From JAMWDF01 sp964645405 (GTDB taxonomy: Bacteria; Ratteibacteria; UBA8468; B48-G9; DSTR01), in assembly GCA_964645405.1 (NCBI GenBank), contig CAZYCA010000044.1, forward strand, positions 1 through 64,000: DNA of 64,000 bases. The letters run 5' to 3'. The notes under the pieces were generated by a model. The model did not search any database and was not told the DNA's origin. It saw only the letters and a program-made list of their open reading frames with translations. The position numbers and the translations under genes are program-made. This document shows positions 43,009 through 51,940 of this stretch, one piece after another (positions within the stretch are counted from its first letter, which is position 1; the number at the start of each line of letters is the position of its first letter).

Positions 43009-43976
43009 TTTTTTCAGGAGCCAGGAAAAAAGGGATGGAAAGTAAAACAGAAAGACCTCCTTCCTTTATCTTCCAGATTCTTTTCTTTTCTCTGGTATTA
43101 GTTGTTTCCGGATGTATCCTGGCAGAAGTTAGTCTTTCTCCTGTGGGAATGGTCAATGATTATGCCGGGATTCTGTCCCCGGAAGAGAAAACTTCTCTGG
43201 AGGATATTTCCAGACAGATGGAACAGAAGACTTCTGCCGAGGTAGTGATTGTGCTGGTGAAAAGTCTGGAAGGAAGAAACCTGGAGGAGTATGCTCAGGA
43301 AATTTTTAACACCTGGGGGATAGGGAAAAAAGGTAAAGACAACGGAGTCCTTATTTTAGTAAGTTTGACAGAAAGGAAAATCAGGATTGAAGTGGGTTAT
43401 GGATTGGAAGAAGTTTTGACTGATGGCCGTTGTGGTTCCATTATCCGTAATATCATGGCGCCGAATTTTAGAAAAGGTGATTACTTCCAGGGTCTGGTTG
43501 GCGCAGTGAAAGCCATCGGACAATTTATTTCTGGAGAAAATGTGGAAAGGATTTTGCCGCCTGAAACTGGCAGACCGGCTGTTGCTTTTATTGCTTTCTG
43601 GCAGGCATTTTGTCTTTTTTTTGGAGCTACGGTTCTTGGTCTTTCCGGTTTAATTTTCCAGGCAGTGGTGATAACTGTGCTGGATGTTACAGCTGTCTTA
43701 TTCCTGATGAGAAAAAATCCGTCAGGCGAAATATTTGTCCTTCTGGGAATGATAATACCATTTTTAAGTATCTTTCTGATGTTACCTGTGTCCTCAATCC
43801 TGCATTCTATCTGGCAGAAAAAACTAAAGAAGACTTATGGCAGGTACTGGAAACAATACTGGCCTATCTGGCTGGGCAGTTCATCTATGCACCGGTCCAG
43901 TGGAGGATTCAGTAGTGGTAGAGGGGGTTTTGGAGGTGGTAGTAGCGGTGGAGGAGGAGCCAGCGGCGGCTGGTAA
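43005..43976 (+). CDS. TPM domain (YgcG-like) membrane protein
   Basis: 323 residues. N-terminal hydrophobic segment ending VVSGC, which could be a lipobox. The TPM (DUF477) domain covers about 45-180: VNDYAGILSPEEKTSLEDI, TSAEVVIVLVKSLEG, FNTWGIGKKGKDNGVLILVS, RKIRIEVGYGLEEVLTD. Two or more membrane helices follow, then a Gly/Ser-rich tail (GGSSGGGGASGGW) typical of YgcG proteins. TPM proteins pair with LemA, encoded two genes later (44636-45205), and are implicated in envelope or photosystem maintenance. The start overlaps the previous stop (ATGA). Confidence 0.88.
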   Translation: MIFSGARKKGMESKTERPPSFIFQILFFSLVLVVSGCILAEVSLSPVGMVNDYAGILSPEEKTSLEDISRQMEQKTSAEVVIVLVKSLEGRNLEEYAQEIFNTWGIGKKGKDNGVLILVSLTERKIRIEVGYGLEEVLTDGRCGSIIRNIMAPNFRKGDYFQGLVGAVKAIGQFISGENVERILPPETGRPAVAFIAFWQAFCLFFGATVLGLSGLIFQAVVITVLDVTAVLFLMRKNPSGEIFVLLGMIIPFLSIFLMLPVSSILHSIWQKKLKKTYGRYWKQYWPIWLGSSSMHRSSGGFSSGRGGFGGGSSGGGGASGGW

Positions 43977-43985
43977 CAAGGAGAG

Positions 43986-44651
43986 ATGATGACCGGGGAA
44001 AGAGAAAGGAAGATACTAAAATTTTTTGTAGAATATCTGAAGAGTGTTTTCGGGGAGAGACTTATTTCTGTCATCATTTATGGAAGTTTTCTCGGACAAC
44101 ATTACAGAGCTGGCATCTCTGATATTAATCTGGTGGTGGTTATTTCCGAAATTACTGTTACCGACCTTTTCTCCATTAAGAAAAAAGTAATCCGTCTGGC
44201 TTCCAGATACAGGTTGAGACCTTATTTCTTTACTCCTGACTTTATCCGCACCTCTACAGACAGTTTCCCCATAGAATGGCAGGACATCAAGGAATCCCAC
44301 CAGATTATTTATGGTAAAGATGTACTGGCAGATATAAAAATAGACCCGGGTGATTTAAGAAGACAGTTGGAACGGGAAATCAAGCAAGGCTATCTTGATT
44401 TTAAGCAGGGATTGCTTTTTGGAAAGAATCCAGTGAACCTGGTGGAAGAATCATTGAAGTCCTGCCGGGTCTGGGAAAAATATTTTCCGGCAATAGGTTT
44501 GAAAACAACACAAAAACCACCATCTTTACCATCTCACGGGAAAGGTGTAAACATCAAAAATCTGTGCGCGGACCATTTGAACTTTTTGAAAAATCTGGTA
44601 GCATTAATAGATACGGGTCCGGCAAAGGGGGAAGCGTGTCGAGAAAAATAG
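43986..44651 (+). CDS. Nucleotidyltransferase-domain protein (pol-beta superfamily, altered metal motif)
   Basis: 221 residues, GAGAG ribosome site and two tandem ATGs. SVIIYGSFLGQHYRAG, then SDINLVVV, is the GSx10DxD minimal nucleotidyltransferase motif with Asp46 conserved but the second Asp replaced by Asn48, so catalysis may be weak or lost. The second half is helical (LRRQLEREIKQGYLDFKQGLL, then VNLVEESLKSCRVWEKYFPAI), similar to HEPN-like or kinetochore-type helical partners. It lies between TPM and LemA genes and overlaps lemA by 16 bases. Role unknown. Confidence 0.7.
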   Translation: MMTGERERKILKFFVEYLKSVFGERLISVIIYGSFLGQHYRAGISDINLVVVISEITVTDLFSIKKKVIRLASRYRLRPYFFTPDFIRTSTDSFPIEWQDIKESHQIIYGKDVLADIKIDPGDLRRQLEREIKQGYLDFKQGLLFGKNPVNLVEESLKSCRVWEKYFPAIGLKTTQKPPSLPSHGKGVNIKNLCADHLNFLKNLVALIDTGPAKGEACREK

Positions 44652-45205
44652 CCTGGGTAGTGGTCGTTGTTCTGGTGATAGTGCTGTTGCTGGGTTATGT
44701 CCAGTATGAATACAACCGGCTGGTTTCCTTGAATCAGAAGGTTAAGGAATCCTGGTCCCAGGTAGAAAATGTGCTCCAGCGACGTAACGATTTAATACCA
44801 AATCTTGTGGCTACGGTGAAAGGATATGCTAAACACGAGAAAGAAATTTTTATTCAGGTGACTGAAGCCAGGAGCCGTTTAATGAATGCGACGACAGTAA
44901 AGGAGAAAGCCCAGGCTGCCAGCCAGTTAGGTGCTGTCCTGGGAAGATTGCTGGTGGTGGTAGAAAATTATCCGCAGCTGAAAGCCAATGAGAATTTTCT
45001 GCGTCTTCAGGATGAACTGGCCGGGACAGAAAACCGTATTGCTGTAGAAAGGAAAAGGTATAACGAAAGCGTTAACCTTTATAATAGAATAGCCAGAAGT
45101 TTTCCTACCATGCTTTTTGTGCGCTGGTTTGGTTTTGACCAGGAAAAACCTTATTTTGAAGCCACTTCTGGCAGTGAAAGGCCACCTGTAGTTAGTTTTG
45201 AGTGA
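44636..45205 (+). CDS. lemA: LemA family protein
   Basis: 189 residues from GTG 44636, preceded by GGGGGAAGC; this start gives the normal LemA length and N-terminal anchor (KIAWVVVVVLVIVLLLGYV). NRLVSLNQKVKESWSQVENVLQRRNDLIPNLV is the LemA hallmark, followed by helical bundle segments (HEKEIFIQVTEARSRL, ENFLRLQDELAGTENRIAVERKRYN) and FPTMLFVRWFGF. An outward-facing helical bundle of unclear function, often co-encoded with TPM proteins as here. Starts inside the end of the nucleotidyltransferase gene. Confidence 0.92.
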   Translation: MSRKIAWVVVVVLVIVLLLGYVQYEYNRLVSLNQKVKESWSQVENVLQRRNDLIPNLVATVKGYAKHEKEIFIQVTEARSRLMNATTVKEKAQAASQLGAVLGRLLVVVENYPQLKANENFLRLQDELAGTENRIAVERKRYNESVNLYNRIARSFPTMLFVRWFGFDQEKPYFEATSGSERPPVVSFE

Positions 45206-45210
45206 GGGCA

Positions 45211-46290
45211 ATGATGCTGGAGAAAAAGGTAGAACCAGATTTTGATGCTTTCCGGGAGCTGATTTGCCGGAGAAAAGAAGCAGCGCGGGTTCACTACATT
45301 GAACTGTTTTTAGATGGTGAAGTACAGAAGGCAGTCGCCAGTAAATTTAATCTTCCGGGAGAAATTGATAGTCCTGATTTAGAAACAAGAATGAAGGCCA
45401 GATTAGCTATTCACCGTTTTCTGGGCTATGACATGATACGTGCTTACCCTCAAGCCTACCAGTGGCCGTTGAAACGAATTTCCACGCTGGACACCACCGC
45501 TGATGAGAAAAATAGAGGACAACGTCTGTGGCAGGATGAGCACCTGGGACCAATTACCAGCTGGAAGGATTTTGAAGAATATCCCTGGCCTGATCCGGAA
45601 AAGGCTGACTTTTCTGAATTTGACTGGTGCGAAAAAAATCTTCCGGATAACATGGCTTTCTATGCTTTAACGGCACATATTCTGGAGTATACCACCTGGC
45701 TTATGGGTTATGAGGGGTTATCGTTAACTCTTTTTGACCAGCCAGATTTAGTGCAGGCAGTTATTGATAGGGTAGGGGAAAATCAGCTGAGTTTGACACG
45801 CAGAATGGTATCCTACAAGAAGCTGGGTGTAGTCTGGGGTAGCGATGATATGGGTTTCAAAACAGGCTGTATGATCAGTCCCAGAATTTTGATAGAGAAG
45901 TTCTTACCGTGGCACCAGCGTTGTGCCGAACTGGCACACAGGTACGGAAAACTATATTTTCTTCATTCCTGCGGGAAACTGGACGATATTATGGAAGTTT
46001 TAATTGCACAGGTAAAGATAGATGCCAGGCATTCCTGGGAAGATGCTATCATGCCGGTCACAGAAGCCAAGAAACGCTGGGGCCAGCGGATAGGTATCTT
46101 AGGTGGTATTGATGTCAGTTTTCTTTGCCAGGCAAGCCCTCAGCAGGTGCGTTGCCGGGTGCGGGAAACGTTGAATGTGTGTCTTAAAGGTGGCGGGTAC
46201 TGTCTGGGTACAGGAAATTCTGTAGCCAATTATATCCCTCTGGAAAACTATCTCACCATGCTGGATGAAGGGCGAAATTATTTTTCCTGA
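45211..46290 (+). CDS. Uroporphyrinogen-decarboxylase (URO-D) family protein
   Basis: 359 residues if ATG 45211 is used; GAGGG lies close, and a second ATG follows at 45214. URO-D-like barrel: ALTAHILEYTTWLMGYEGLSLTLF, VVWGSDDMGFKTGCMISPRI, KLYFLHSCGKLDDIMEVLI (His/Cys as in corrinoid methyltransferase metal sites), ARHSWEDAIMPVTEAKKRWG and GILGGIDVSFL. The HSCGK motif is found in MtaA/MtbA-like members and not in HemE, so a cofactor methyltransfer role is more plausible than heme synthesis; this is inference. Distantly related to the protein at 14008-15093. Last gene before mfd, separated by 72 bases. Confidence 0.82.
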   Translation: MMLEKKVEPDFDAFRELICRRKEAARVHYIELFLDGEVQKAVASKFNLPGEIDSPDLETRMKARLAIHRFLGYDMIRAYPQAYQWPLKRISTLDTTADEKNRGQRLWQDEHLGPITSWKDFEEYPWPDPEKADFSEFDWCEKNLPDNMAFYALTAHILEYTTWLMGYEGLSLTLFDQPDLVQAVIDRVGENQLSLTRRMVSYKKLGVVWGSDDMGFKTGCMISPRILIEKFLPWHQRCAELAHRYGKLYFLHSCGKLDDIMEVLIAQVKIDARHSWEDAIMPVTEAKKRWGQRIGILGGIDVSFLCQASPQQVRCRVRETLNVCLKGGGYCLGTGNSVANYIPLENYLTMLDEGRNYFS

Positions 46291-46323
46291 AGGCCTAATC
46301 CTTATTTTTCCGATGCTTTCTTC

Positions 46324-46353
46324 TTGACATCGAAGGACAACTGAAGGTACAAG
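46324..46353 (+). promoter_or_regulatory. Candidate promoter for mfd
   Basis: TTGACA (46324-46329), 18 bases, TACAAG (46348-46353). The -10 ends 9 bases before the ATG at 46363 and no Shine-Dalgarno sequence precedes it, so mfd may also be translated from a nearly leaderless mRNA. Confidence 0.5.
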
Positions 46354-46362
46354 CCTATTACC

Positions 46363-49314
46363 ATGGGGAAAAACTATCTTTCTCTTCTGGAAAAGTCCAG
46401 TTCCTTTCACGCTCTGAGTGAGATTGTCTGTCAATCAGGAGAAAAGTGGTGTGTTGGTGCCTGTCAGCCGGCTCTCTCTTTTATTCTCAGTCATCTCTTT
46501 CGTAAACTGGGAAAATTTTTTCTTGTAGTTCTGGCTGATGAACAAAAAGCAGAACGTTTTTATCAGGACGTAACCACATTTCTGGACGAAAAAAACCTTC
46601 TCTTCTTTCCGCCACCAAATTTCTCCCCTGAAAAGCAGGGTGGCTATACTGAGGAGATGGCAGAAAGAATGAAAGTACTTGCGACTCTTTCCACGGAAAA
46701 GAAACCCTTTTTTGTAGTCAGCTGTCTGGCTGGTATTTTACCTCTGGTGCCTGGACAGGCAGAAGTAAGGGAAACAAGAATCGTTCTTTCTCCCGGGGTA
46801 GGTGTTTTCCGCAGCCAGTTACTGGAGCAGCTTTTTCGTTATGGTTATGAAGAGAAGGAGATAGTAGAAATTCCTGGTGAGTTTGCTCGCCGTGGTGGCA
46901 TTATAGACTTATTTCCGCCGGACAGTCCTTTTCCCCTGCGTCTGGAACTTTCTGGAGAAAAACTTCACTCTCTCCGTCGTTTTCAAGCCAGTACCCAGGT
47001 TTCTTTTGAGAAAGTCTCTCAGCTTATTCTTTATCCTCTGAGTGAGCATCACATCCCGGTTAAAGATTTGGTGCCGGTTACTTCCTGGTTTAATGATGGA
47101 GTTATTTTTCTGGTGGAATCCAGCAAGCTTCAGGGCAGCGACCATTCAGGAAGGGAAACCGAAACTCCTTTAATGAATCAGGAACAACTTTCTCAACTGA
47201 AAAGCAGGGCTGTAATCTGCCAGAGTAACTTTACATCGGAAATAAACAAAAATTTTGTCCAGTTTGTTACACCTTTTGCCCGGGAAAGATTTCGGCTGGG
47301 AGAAGTCTTCCTCTGGGACCGGTACAAGGAGGAAAGACTGATTATCTTCTCTAACAATTCCTCTCAGCAACAGCGTCTGAAAGAAATACTTACAGAAAAA
47401 GGTATCCGTCTGGAACAAACAGAATTCCTGAGAGGAAGCCTCTCTTTTAGCTTTTCTTTTCCAGAAATCGGGATAACCTTTCTCAGTAATGACGAACTTT
47501 TCTCCCGTTACCAGAGCAGGCATTCCAGGAAGCGCCAGGTGGAAGATATTCCTCTGGTTAGCTGGGAGGAGCTAAAGGTTGGTGACTATGTAGTTCATTA
47601 CAACGAGGGCATCGGACGGTTTCTGGGGCTGAAGAAAATGTGTGTGGGTGAGAAGGAAGAGGAATTCATTGTGCTGGAGTATGCTGGTGGAGATAAGCTC
47701 TATGTTCCCATTACCCAGATTTCTTTTATCCACAGGTACATAGGCAGTAATCATCCAGTGCTCTCCAGACTGGGCACACGAGCCTGGAAACAAACCAAAG
47801 ATAAGGTGCAGAAAGCCATCAGCGATTTAGCCTCAGAATTATATTCCCTTTATCTGGAAAGAAAAAAAGAGAAAGGTTTTGCTTTTCCCCCTGATGATGA
47901 GTGGCAGAAGGCTTTTGAAGATGGTTTTCTTTTTGAAGAAACACCAGACCAGAGCCAGACAATAAAAGAAGTGAAACAGGATATGATGTCTGAGGGGATA
48001 ATGGACCGTCTGGTTTGTGGGGATTCAGGTTATGGAAAGACAGAAGTGGCGATGAGAGCAGCTTTCAAAGCAGTTTTATCCGGGCGGCAGGTGGCGGTAC
48101 TGGTTCCCACCACAGTACTGGCCTTACAACACTACCTGACGTTTAAAGAAAGAATGGCGGATTTCCCCGTCCAGGTAGCCATGCTCTGCCGGCTCGTCCC
48201 GGAGGCAGAACAGCGGCAAATACTGAGAAAACTGGAAGATGGCCAGATAGATATTATCATCGGGACTCATCGTCTCCTCAGCAGTGATGTTTGCTTCCGT
48301 TCTCTCGGTCTTCTCATTATTGATGAAGAACAACGTTTTGGAGTAACTCATAAGGAACATCTAAAATCCATGTTCCGCCGGGTTGATGTACTCACCTTAA
48401 CAGCCACGCCTATCCCCAGAACACTTTATTTCTCTCTTTCCGGAATCAGGGATATCAGTTTGATAGAAACTCCTCCTTTAGGCCGTATTTCCGTAGTTAC
48501 TTATGTCGGCCGGATGAACAGAAGGTTGATTAGAGAAGCGGTCCGGAGGGAAATGGAAAGAGGGGGTCAGGTATTTTACCTGCACAATTTTGTCTATGAT
48601 ATAGAAAAAGTAGCGGAAAACATACAGCAGTTGATACCAGAAGCCAGAATTTCCGTAGCCCATGGGCAGATGCCAGGAAAAGTTATAGAAAAGGTCATGG
48701 AAGACTTTGCTGCTGGAGAAATTGATGTCCTGGTAGCCACCACCATTGTGGAAAATGGAGTGGATATACCCCGGGCTAACACCTTAATCGTGGATAATGC
48801 CCACCGTTTTGGCCTGGCTGATTTATACCAGCTGCGTGGGAGGGTGGGACGGTATAAATGGCGGGCTTATGCTTATTTTCTTGTTCCTGAGAATCTGGTT
48901 CTGAGTGCTGAAGCCAGAGCAAGGCTGAAAGCTTTGCAGGAACTGAATCAACCGGGCAGTGGTTTCCGGGTGGCTTTGAGGGACCTGGAAATCAGAGGAG
49001 CAGGCAATATCCTTGGCTATCAACAGCATGGTTTCATTCAGCAGGTTGGTTTCCACCTTTACTGCCAGTTCTGGAAAAACATTGCTGCTGCCCTGTGTGG
49101 TCAAAAAGTGGACCAACCCAGGGAAGTTTTTTTCCAGGGCAGTATCCCTGCGGAGTATATTTCTTCACCCAGGCTGCGTTTCTGGGCTTACCGCAAAATC
49201 GCTGAACTGCAGCCAGAGCAGATACAAGTATTTCTTGAGGAACTAAGGGACCGTTTCGGTCCTGTCCCGGAAGAGCTGCAACAGCTGGTTCTTACTGCTG
49301 CCCGGAAGAGATAG
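46363..49314 (+). CDS. mfd: Transcription-repair coupling factor Mfd (short C-terminus)
   Basis: 983 residues, shorter than the usual 1,100-1,180. UvrB-like N-terminal region (GGYTEEMAERM, FARRGGIIDLFPPDS), RNA-polymerase-interacting domain (LKVGDYVVHYNEGIGRFLGL, LEYAGGDKLYVP), and RecG-like translocase: Walker A CGDSGYGKTEVAMRAAF, LVPTTVLALQHY, LLIIDEEQRFGV, TLTATPIPRTLYFSLSGIRD, QLRGRVGR. The TRCF (D7) domain starts normally (IPAEYISSPRLRFWAYRKIA) but ends after RFGPVPEELQQLVLTAARKR, about halfway. Mfd releases stalled polymerase and recruits UvrA. The stop overlaps the convergent M16 gene by 23 bases. Confidence 0.92.
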   Translation: MGKNYLSLLEKSSSFHALSEIVCQSGEKWCVGACQPALSFILSHLFRKLGKFFLVVLADEQKAERFYQDVTTFLDEKNLLFFPPPNFSPEKQGGYTEEMAERMKVLATLSTEKKPFFVVSCLAGILPLVPGQAEVRETRIVLSPGVGVFRSQLLEQLFRYGYEEKEIVEIPGEFARRGGIIDLFPPDSPFPLRLELSGEKLHSLRRFQASTQVSFEKVSQLILYPLSEHHIPVKDLVPVTSWFNDGVIFLVESSKLQGSDHSGRETETPLMNQEQLSQLKSRAVICQSNFTSEINKNFVQFVTPFARERFRLGEVFLWDRYKEERLIIFSNNSSQQQRLKEILTEKGIRLEQTEFLRGSLSFSFSFPEIGITFLSNDELFSRYQSRHSRKRQVEDIPLVSWEELKVGDYVVHYNEGIGRFLGLKKMCVGEKEEEFIVLEYAGGDKLYVPITQISFIHRYIGSNHPVLSRLGTRAWKQTKDKVQKAISDLASELYSLYLERKKEKGFAFPPDDEWQKAFEDGFLFEETPDQSQTIKEVKQDMMSEGIMDRLVCGDSGYGKTEVAMRAAFKAVLSGRQVAVLVPTTVLALQHYLTFKERMADFPVQVAMLCRLVPEAEQRQILRKLEDGQIDIIIGTHRLLSSDVCFRSLGLLIIDEEQRFGVTHKEHLKSMFRRVDVLTLTATPIPRTLYFSLSGIRDISLIETPPLGRISVVTYVGRMNRRLIREAVRREMERGGQVFYLHNFVYDIEKVAENIQQLIPEARISVAHGQMPGKVIEKVMEDFAAGEIDVLVATTIVENGVDIPRANTLIVDNAHRFGLADLYQLRGRVGRYKWRAYAYFLVPENLVLSAEARARLKALQELNQPGSGFRVALRDLEIRGAGNILGYQQHGFIQQVGFHLYCQFWKNIAAALCGQKVDQPREVFFQGSIPAEYISSPRLRFWAYRKIAELQPEQIQVFLEELRDRFGPVPEELQQLVLTAARKR

Positions 49315-51940
49315 AATTGCTTGATGATTTTTCAGTATCAGGTCCAACAATAATTTTTACCTGATACTTTTTCTGAAAATACCTGGCACAAAAAGATTGA
49401 ATCTGCTCTGCTTTTGCCTCCCAGACAATTTGTTCTATCTTTTTCTCAAAATCCAGTCCCAGTCCGTAGAGCACGGAAAGACCGTATTCCCTGGCTCTAT
49501 CAGAAATTGTTTCCCGGTTAAGCATCCTGTTTCCGGCAACTTTTATCTTCAGTTTCTCCATTTCGTCCGGGGGTAGCAATTTCTGGACTAACTGGTCTAT
49601 CACCTCATCAAAAACCTGCATTACCCGGTGTGTTTTTTCTGGATGGCACTGGGCATAGAAAAAAAGTAAACCGGGTTGTAGCCCCAGAAAATAACTGAAA
49701 CCGCAGGCATAAACAAGTGGTTCTTTTTCTCTCAGTCTCTGGAATAAAAGTCCATCCTGGTCATTAAGGTATTCACTGATAATTTCCAGGTAAGCTCTTT
49801 CTGAGTTCTCCACAGAAAGGCCAGGATAACCCACCATCACCGTGGTTTCTTTCCTGGGAAGGCGGGCTGTTTTAAGCAACATGTTCTTTTCTTCAGGTTT
49901 AAAGGGTATTACCTCTTCTATACTGAAATCCGACAGTCTGGGAAAAAGGCGGTCTACCTCTTTAATAATTTCTTCCTGGTTAATAGCACCGGAGGCGGTC
50001 AGCACCACATTGCCTTTCGTCCACAATTTCTTGTAGGTTTCCAGAAGAAGTTTTCGGCTGATATTGTTGACACTCTGTTTGGTGCCTTCCCGCGGCAAAC
50101 CATAAGGGTGGTTCCCGAAGATTTCCTTTCTTAAAAGGTCTTCTGCTACCGCCAGGGGGTTTTCTCCCCGGGCAACCAGCCCGGTAAACGTATTCTTCTT
50201 TGTTTTTTCCAGTTCTTTTTCCGGGAAGGCAGGTTCCCGGACAATTTCTGCCAGAAGGGCAAGCGCCTTGCGCCAGTATTTTTCTGGCAAAGAAATGGTA
50301 AGTCCAAAACTGTTATTTCCAGAGTAGGTAGTCAGCCGCCCACTCCAGCTGGCTACCAGGTCACCGATGGTGTAGGCATCATGTTTTCTGGTGCCAGAAC
50401 TCAGAAGAGCTGTCAGAATGGGGAAAAGTCCTGCTGTTTCTTCTTTTTCCCAGAGGAGTCCTCCTTTGAAAAATACGGAAAAACTGACGATAGGTAGCCG
50501 GAAATCTTCACAGAGAAGCAAACATAATCCTTGGGGCAGGATTTTCTGACGGACCTGATTAACCGTGGAGGTTTTCTCGCCCTGTGTTTCCATTGTTTTC
50601 TTCTTCCCAGTAAGACTGACCACGATTAAATGCTGCGTGTTTAAATAGGTACTGGCAACCCGGCGTAAATCAGCAACTGTTGTTTTCTCCAGTGAGAGAA
50701 GATAATCCCGGGAATAAAGAGTATTACCTGTCAGGCAGTAATGGTAAGCCAGATCAGCTGCCCTAAAATTCACCTCCTGAAGGGAAAAAAGTAAATCGTG
50801 CCGCAGTTGATTTACTGCGCGGTTGAGTTCTTTCCTGGAAACTCCACGGGGAAGATTTTCCAGTTGCTCGCGGATAACTTTTTCCACTCTGGCCATATTT
50901 TCCGGCTGGCAGACGCAACTTATGACAAACAGACCTGGTTGAGCCGGAGTATAAGCCCAGGCAGAGACAGACAGAGCCAGTCCCTTTTCCACCAGGTTCC
51001 GGTAAAGTCCCGAATTTCTGCCAGAACCCAGAATATTAGCCAGGATATCTAAAGCCGGGGCATCAGGATGATTCAGGGCAACAATATGACTGGCAATACT
51101 CAAATACCCCAGCTCAGTGGGAAAGGAAAGTTCCTGGCGCCGGGAAGTTACAGGTAATGGTTCTGCCGGAAAGAAATGAAGAATAGGTTTTCCCGGGTGT
51201 ATCGGTTGCAGGAGATTCTGGCAAAGGCTGAAAACCTCATCAGGGTTTATTTCTCCAGCGACACTTAAAACTGCATTCGCCGGTACATATACTGTCTGAT
51301 GATAGCGGAAAACATCCTGATAAGTTAGATTTTTCAGAAGTGGTACATACCCGGAGATAGGAAAACGATAGGGATGAACTAAAAAAGCACTCTCCCAGAT
51401 TTCTCTGGCAACCACATACTCTGGCTGGTCCTGGTTTCTGGCAATCTCTCTGAGGACTACCTCCCTTTCTTTCTGAAAATCTTCCTCTGTAAAGGCAGGG
51501 CGAAAAACAGACTGCAAAAGGCAGGGTAAAACAACGGACCACTTTTGCCGGGGAACAGTAACTGTAAAATAAGTAAAATCCCTCGAAGTATAAGCATTAC
51601 AGGTGCCACCGCATTGGCCAACGATTTCTGTTAGAGAATTTTTCTCCTTGCCCTTAAAAATCAGGTGTTCCAGAAGATGGCTGATGCCTGTTCCGAAAAA
51701 CTCTTTTTCCGTGGCTGAACCAGATTTAATCAAAAGACCAAAATTCACAGGTTCTGCTGCTGGTACGTATTCGCACAGGACTACGAAGCCACCAGGCATC
51801 CTGTATTCCGTTACCCTTCGTTGCGGCAGACAAACACCTTCGCGAATAAAGTTTTGCAGGCAGAAGATAAAGCCAGCAGTCACCAGCAGAGATTTCCAGA
51901 CCTTGTTCATGATTAAAAGAAAATAAAACTTCAGTTGCAT
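49292..51940 (-). CDS. M16 family zinc metallopeptidase (tandem insulinase-like)
   Basis: 882 residues, comprising two M16 halves. The N-terminal half has the inverted zinc motif HLLEH (His88, Glu91, His92 in ISHLLEHLIFKG) and the distal Glu in REVVLREIARNQDQPEY. The C-terminal half lacks HxxEH and carries the substrate-binding EPLVYACGFSYFLG region, as in pitrilysin-like single-chain or PqqL-like enzymes. The hydrophobic N-terminus (VWKSLLVTAGFIFCLQNF) suggests export. The first ATG overlaps the nagB-like stop by 10 bases; an alternative start at 51910 leaves a cleaner signal peptide. Likely degrades peptides in the periplasm. Confidence 0.9.
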   Translation of the reverse strand: MQLKFYFLLIMNKVWKSLLVTAGFIFCLQNFIREGVCLPQRRVTEYRMPGGFVVLCEYVPAAEPVNFGLLIKSGSATEKEFFGTGISHLLEHLIFKGKEKNSLTEIVGQCGGTCNAYTSRDFTYFTVTVPRQKWSVVLPCLLQSVFRPAFTEEDFQKEREVVLREIARNQDQPEYVVAREIWESAFLVHPYRFPISGYVPLLKNLTYQDVFRYHQTVYVPANAVLSVAGEINPDEVFSLCQNLLQPIHPGKPILHFFPAEPLPVTSRRQELSFPTELGYLSIASHIVALNHPDAPALDILANILGSGRNSGLYRNLVEKGLALSVSAWAYTPAQPGLFVISCVCQPENMARVEKVIREQLENLPRGVSRKELNRAVNQLRHDLLFSLQEVNFRAADLAYHYCLTGNTLYSRDYLLSLEKTTVADLRRVASTYLNTQHLIVVSLTGKKKTMETQGEKTSTVNQVRQKILPQGLCLLLCEDFRLPIVSFSVFFKGGLLWEKEETAGLFPILTALLSSGTRKHDAYTIGDLVASWSGRLTTYSGNNSFGLTISLPEKYWRKALALLAEIVREPAFPEKELEKTKKNTFTGLVARGENPLAVAEDLLRKEIFGNHPYGLPREGTKQSVNNISRKLLLETYKKLWTKGNVVLTASGAINQEEIIKEVDRLFPRLSDFSIEEVIPFKPEEKNMLLKTARLPRKETTVMVGYPGLSVENSERAYLEIISEYLNDQDGLLFQRLREKEPLVYACGFSYFLGLQPGLLFFYAQCHPEKTHRVMQVFDEVIDQLVQKLLPPDEMEKLKIKVAGNRMLNRETISDRAREYGLSVLYGLGLDFEKKIEQIVWEAKAEQIQSFCARYFQKKYQVKIIVGPDTEKSSSNSISSGQQ

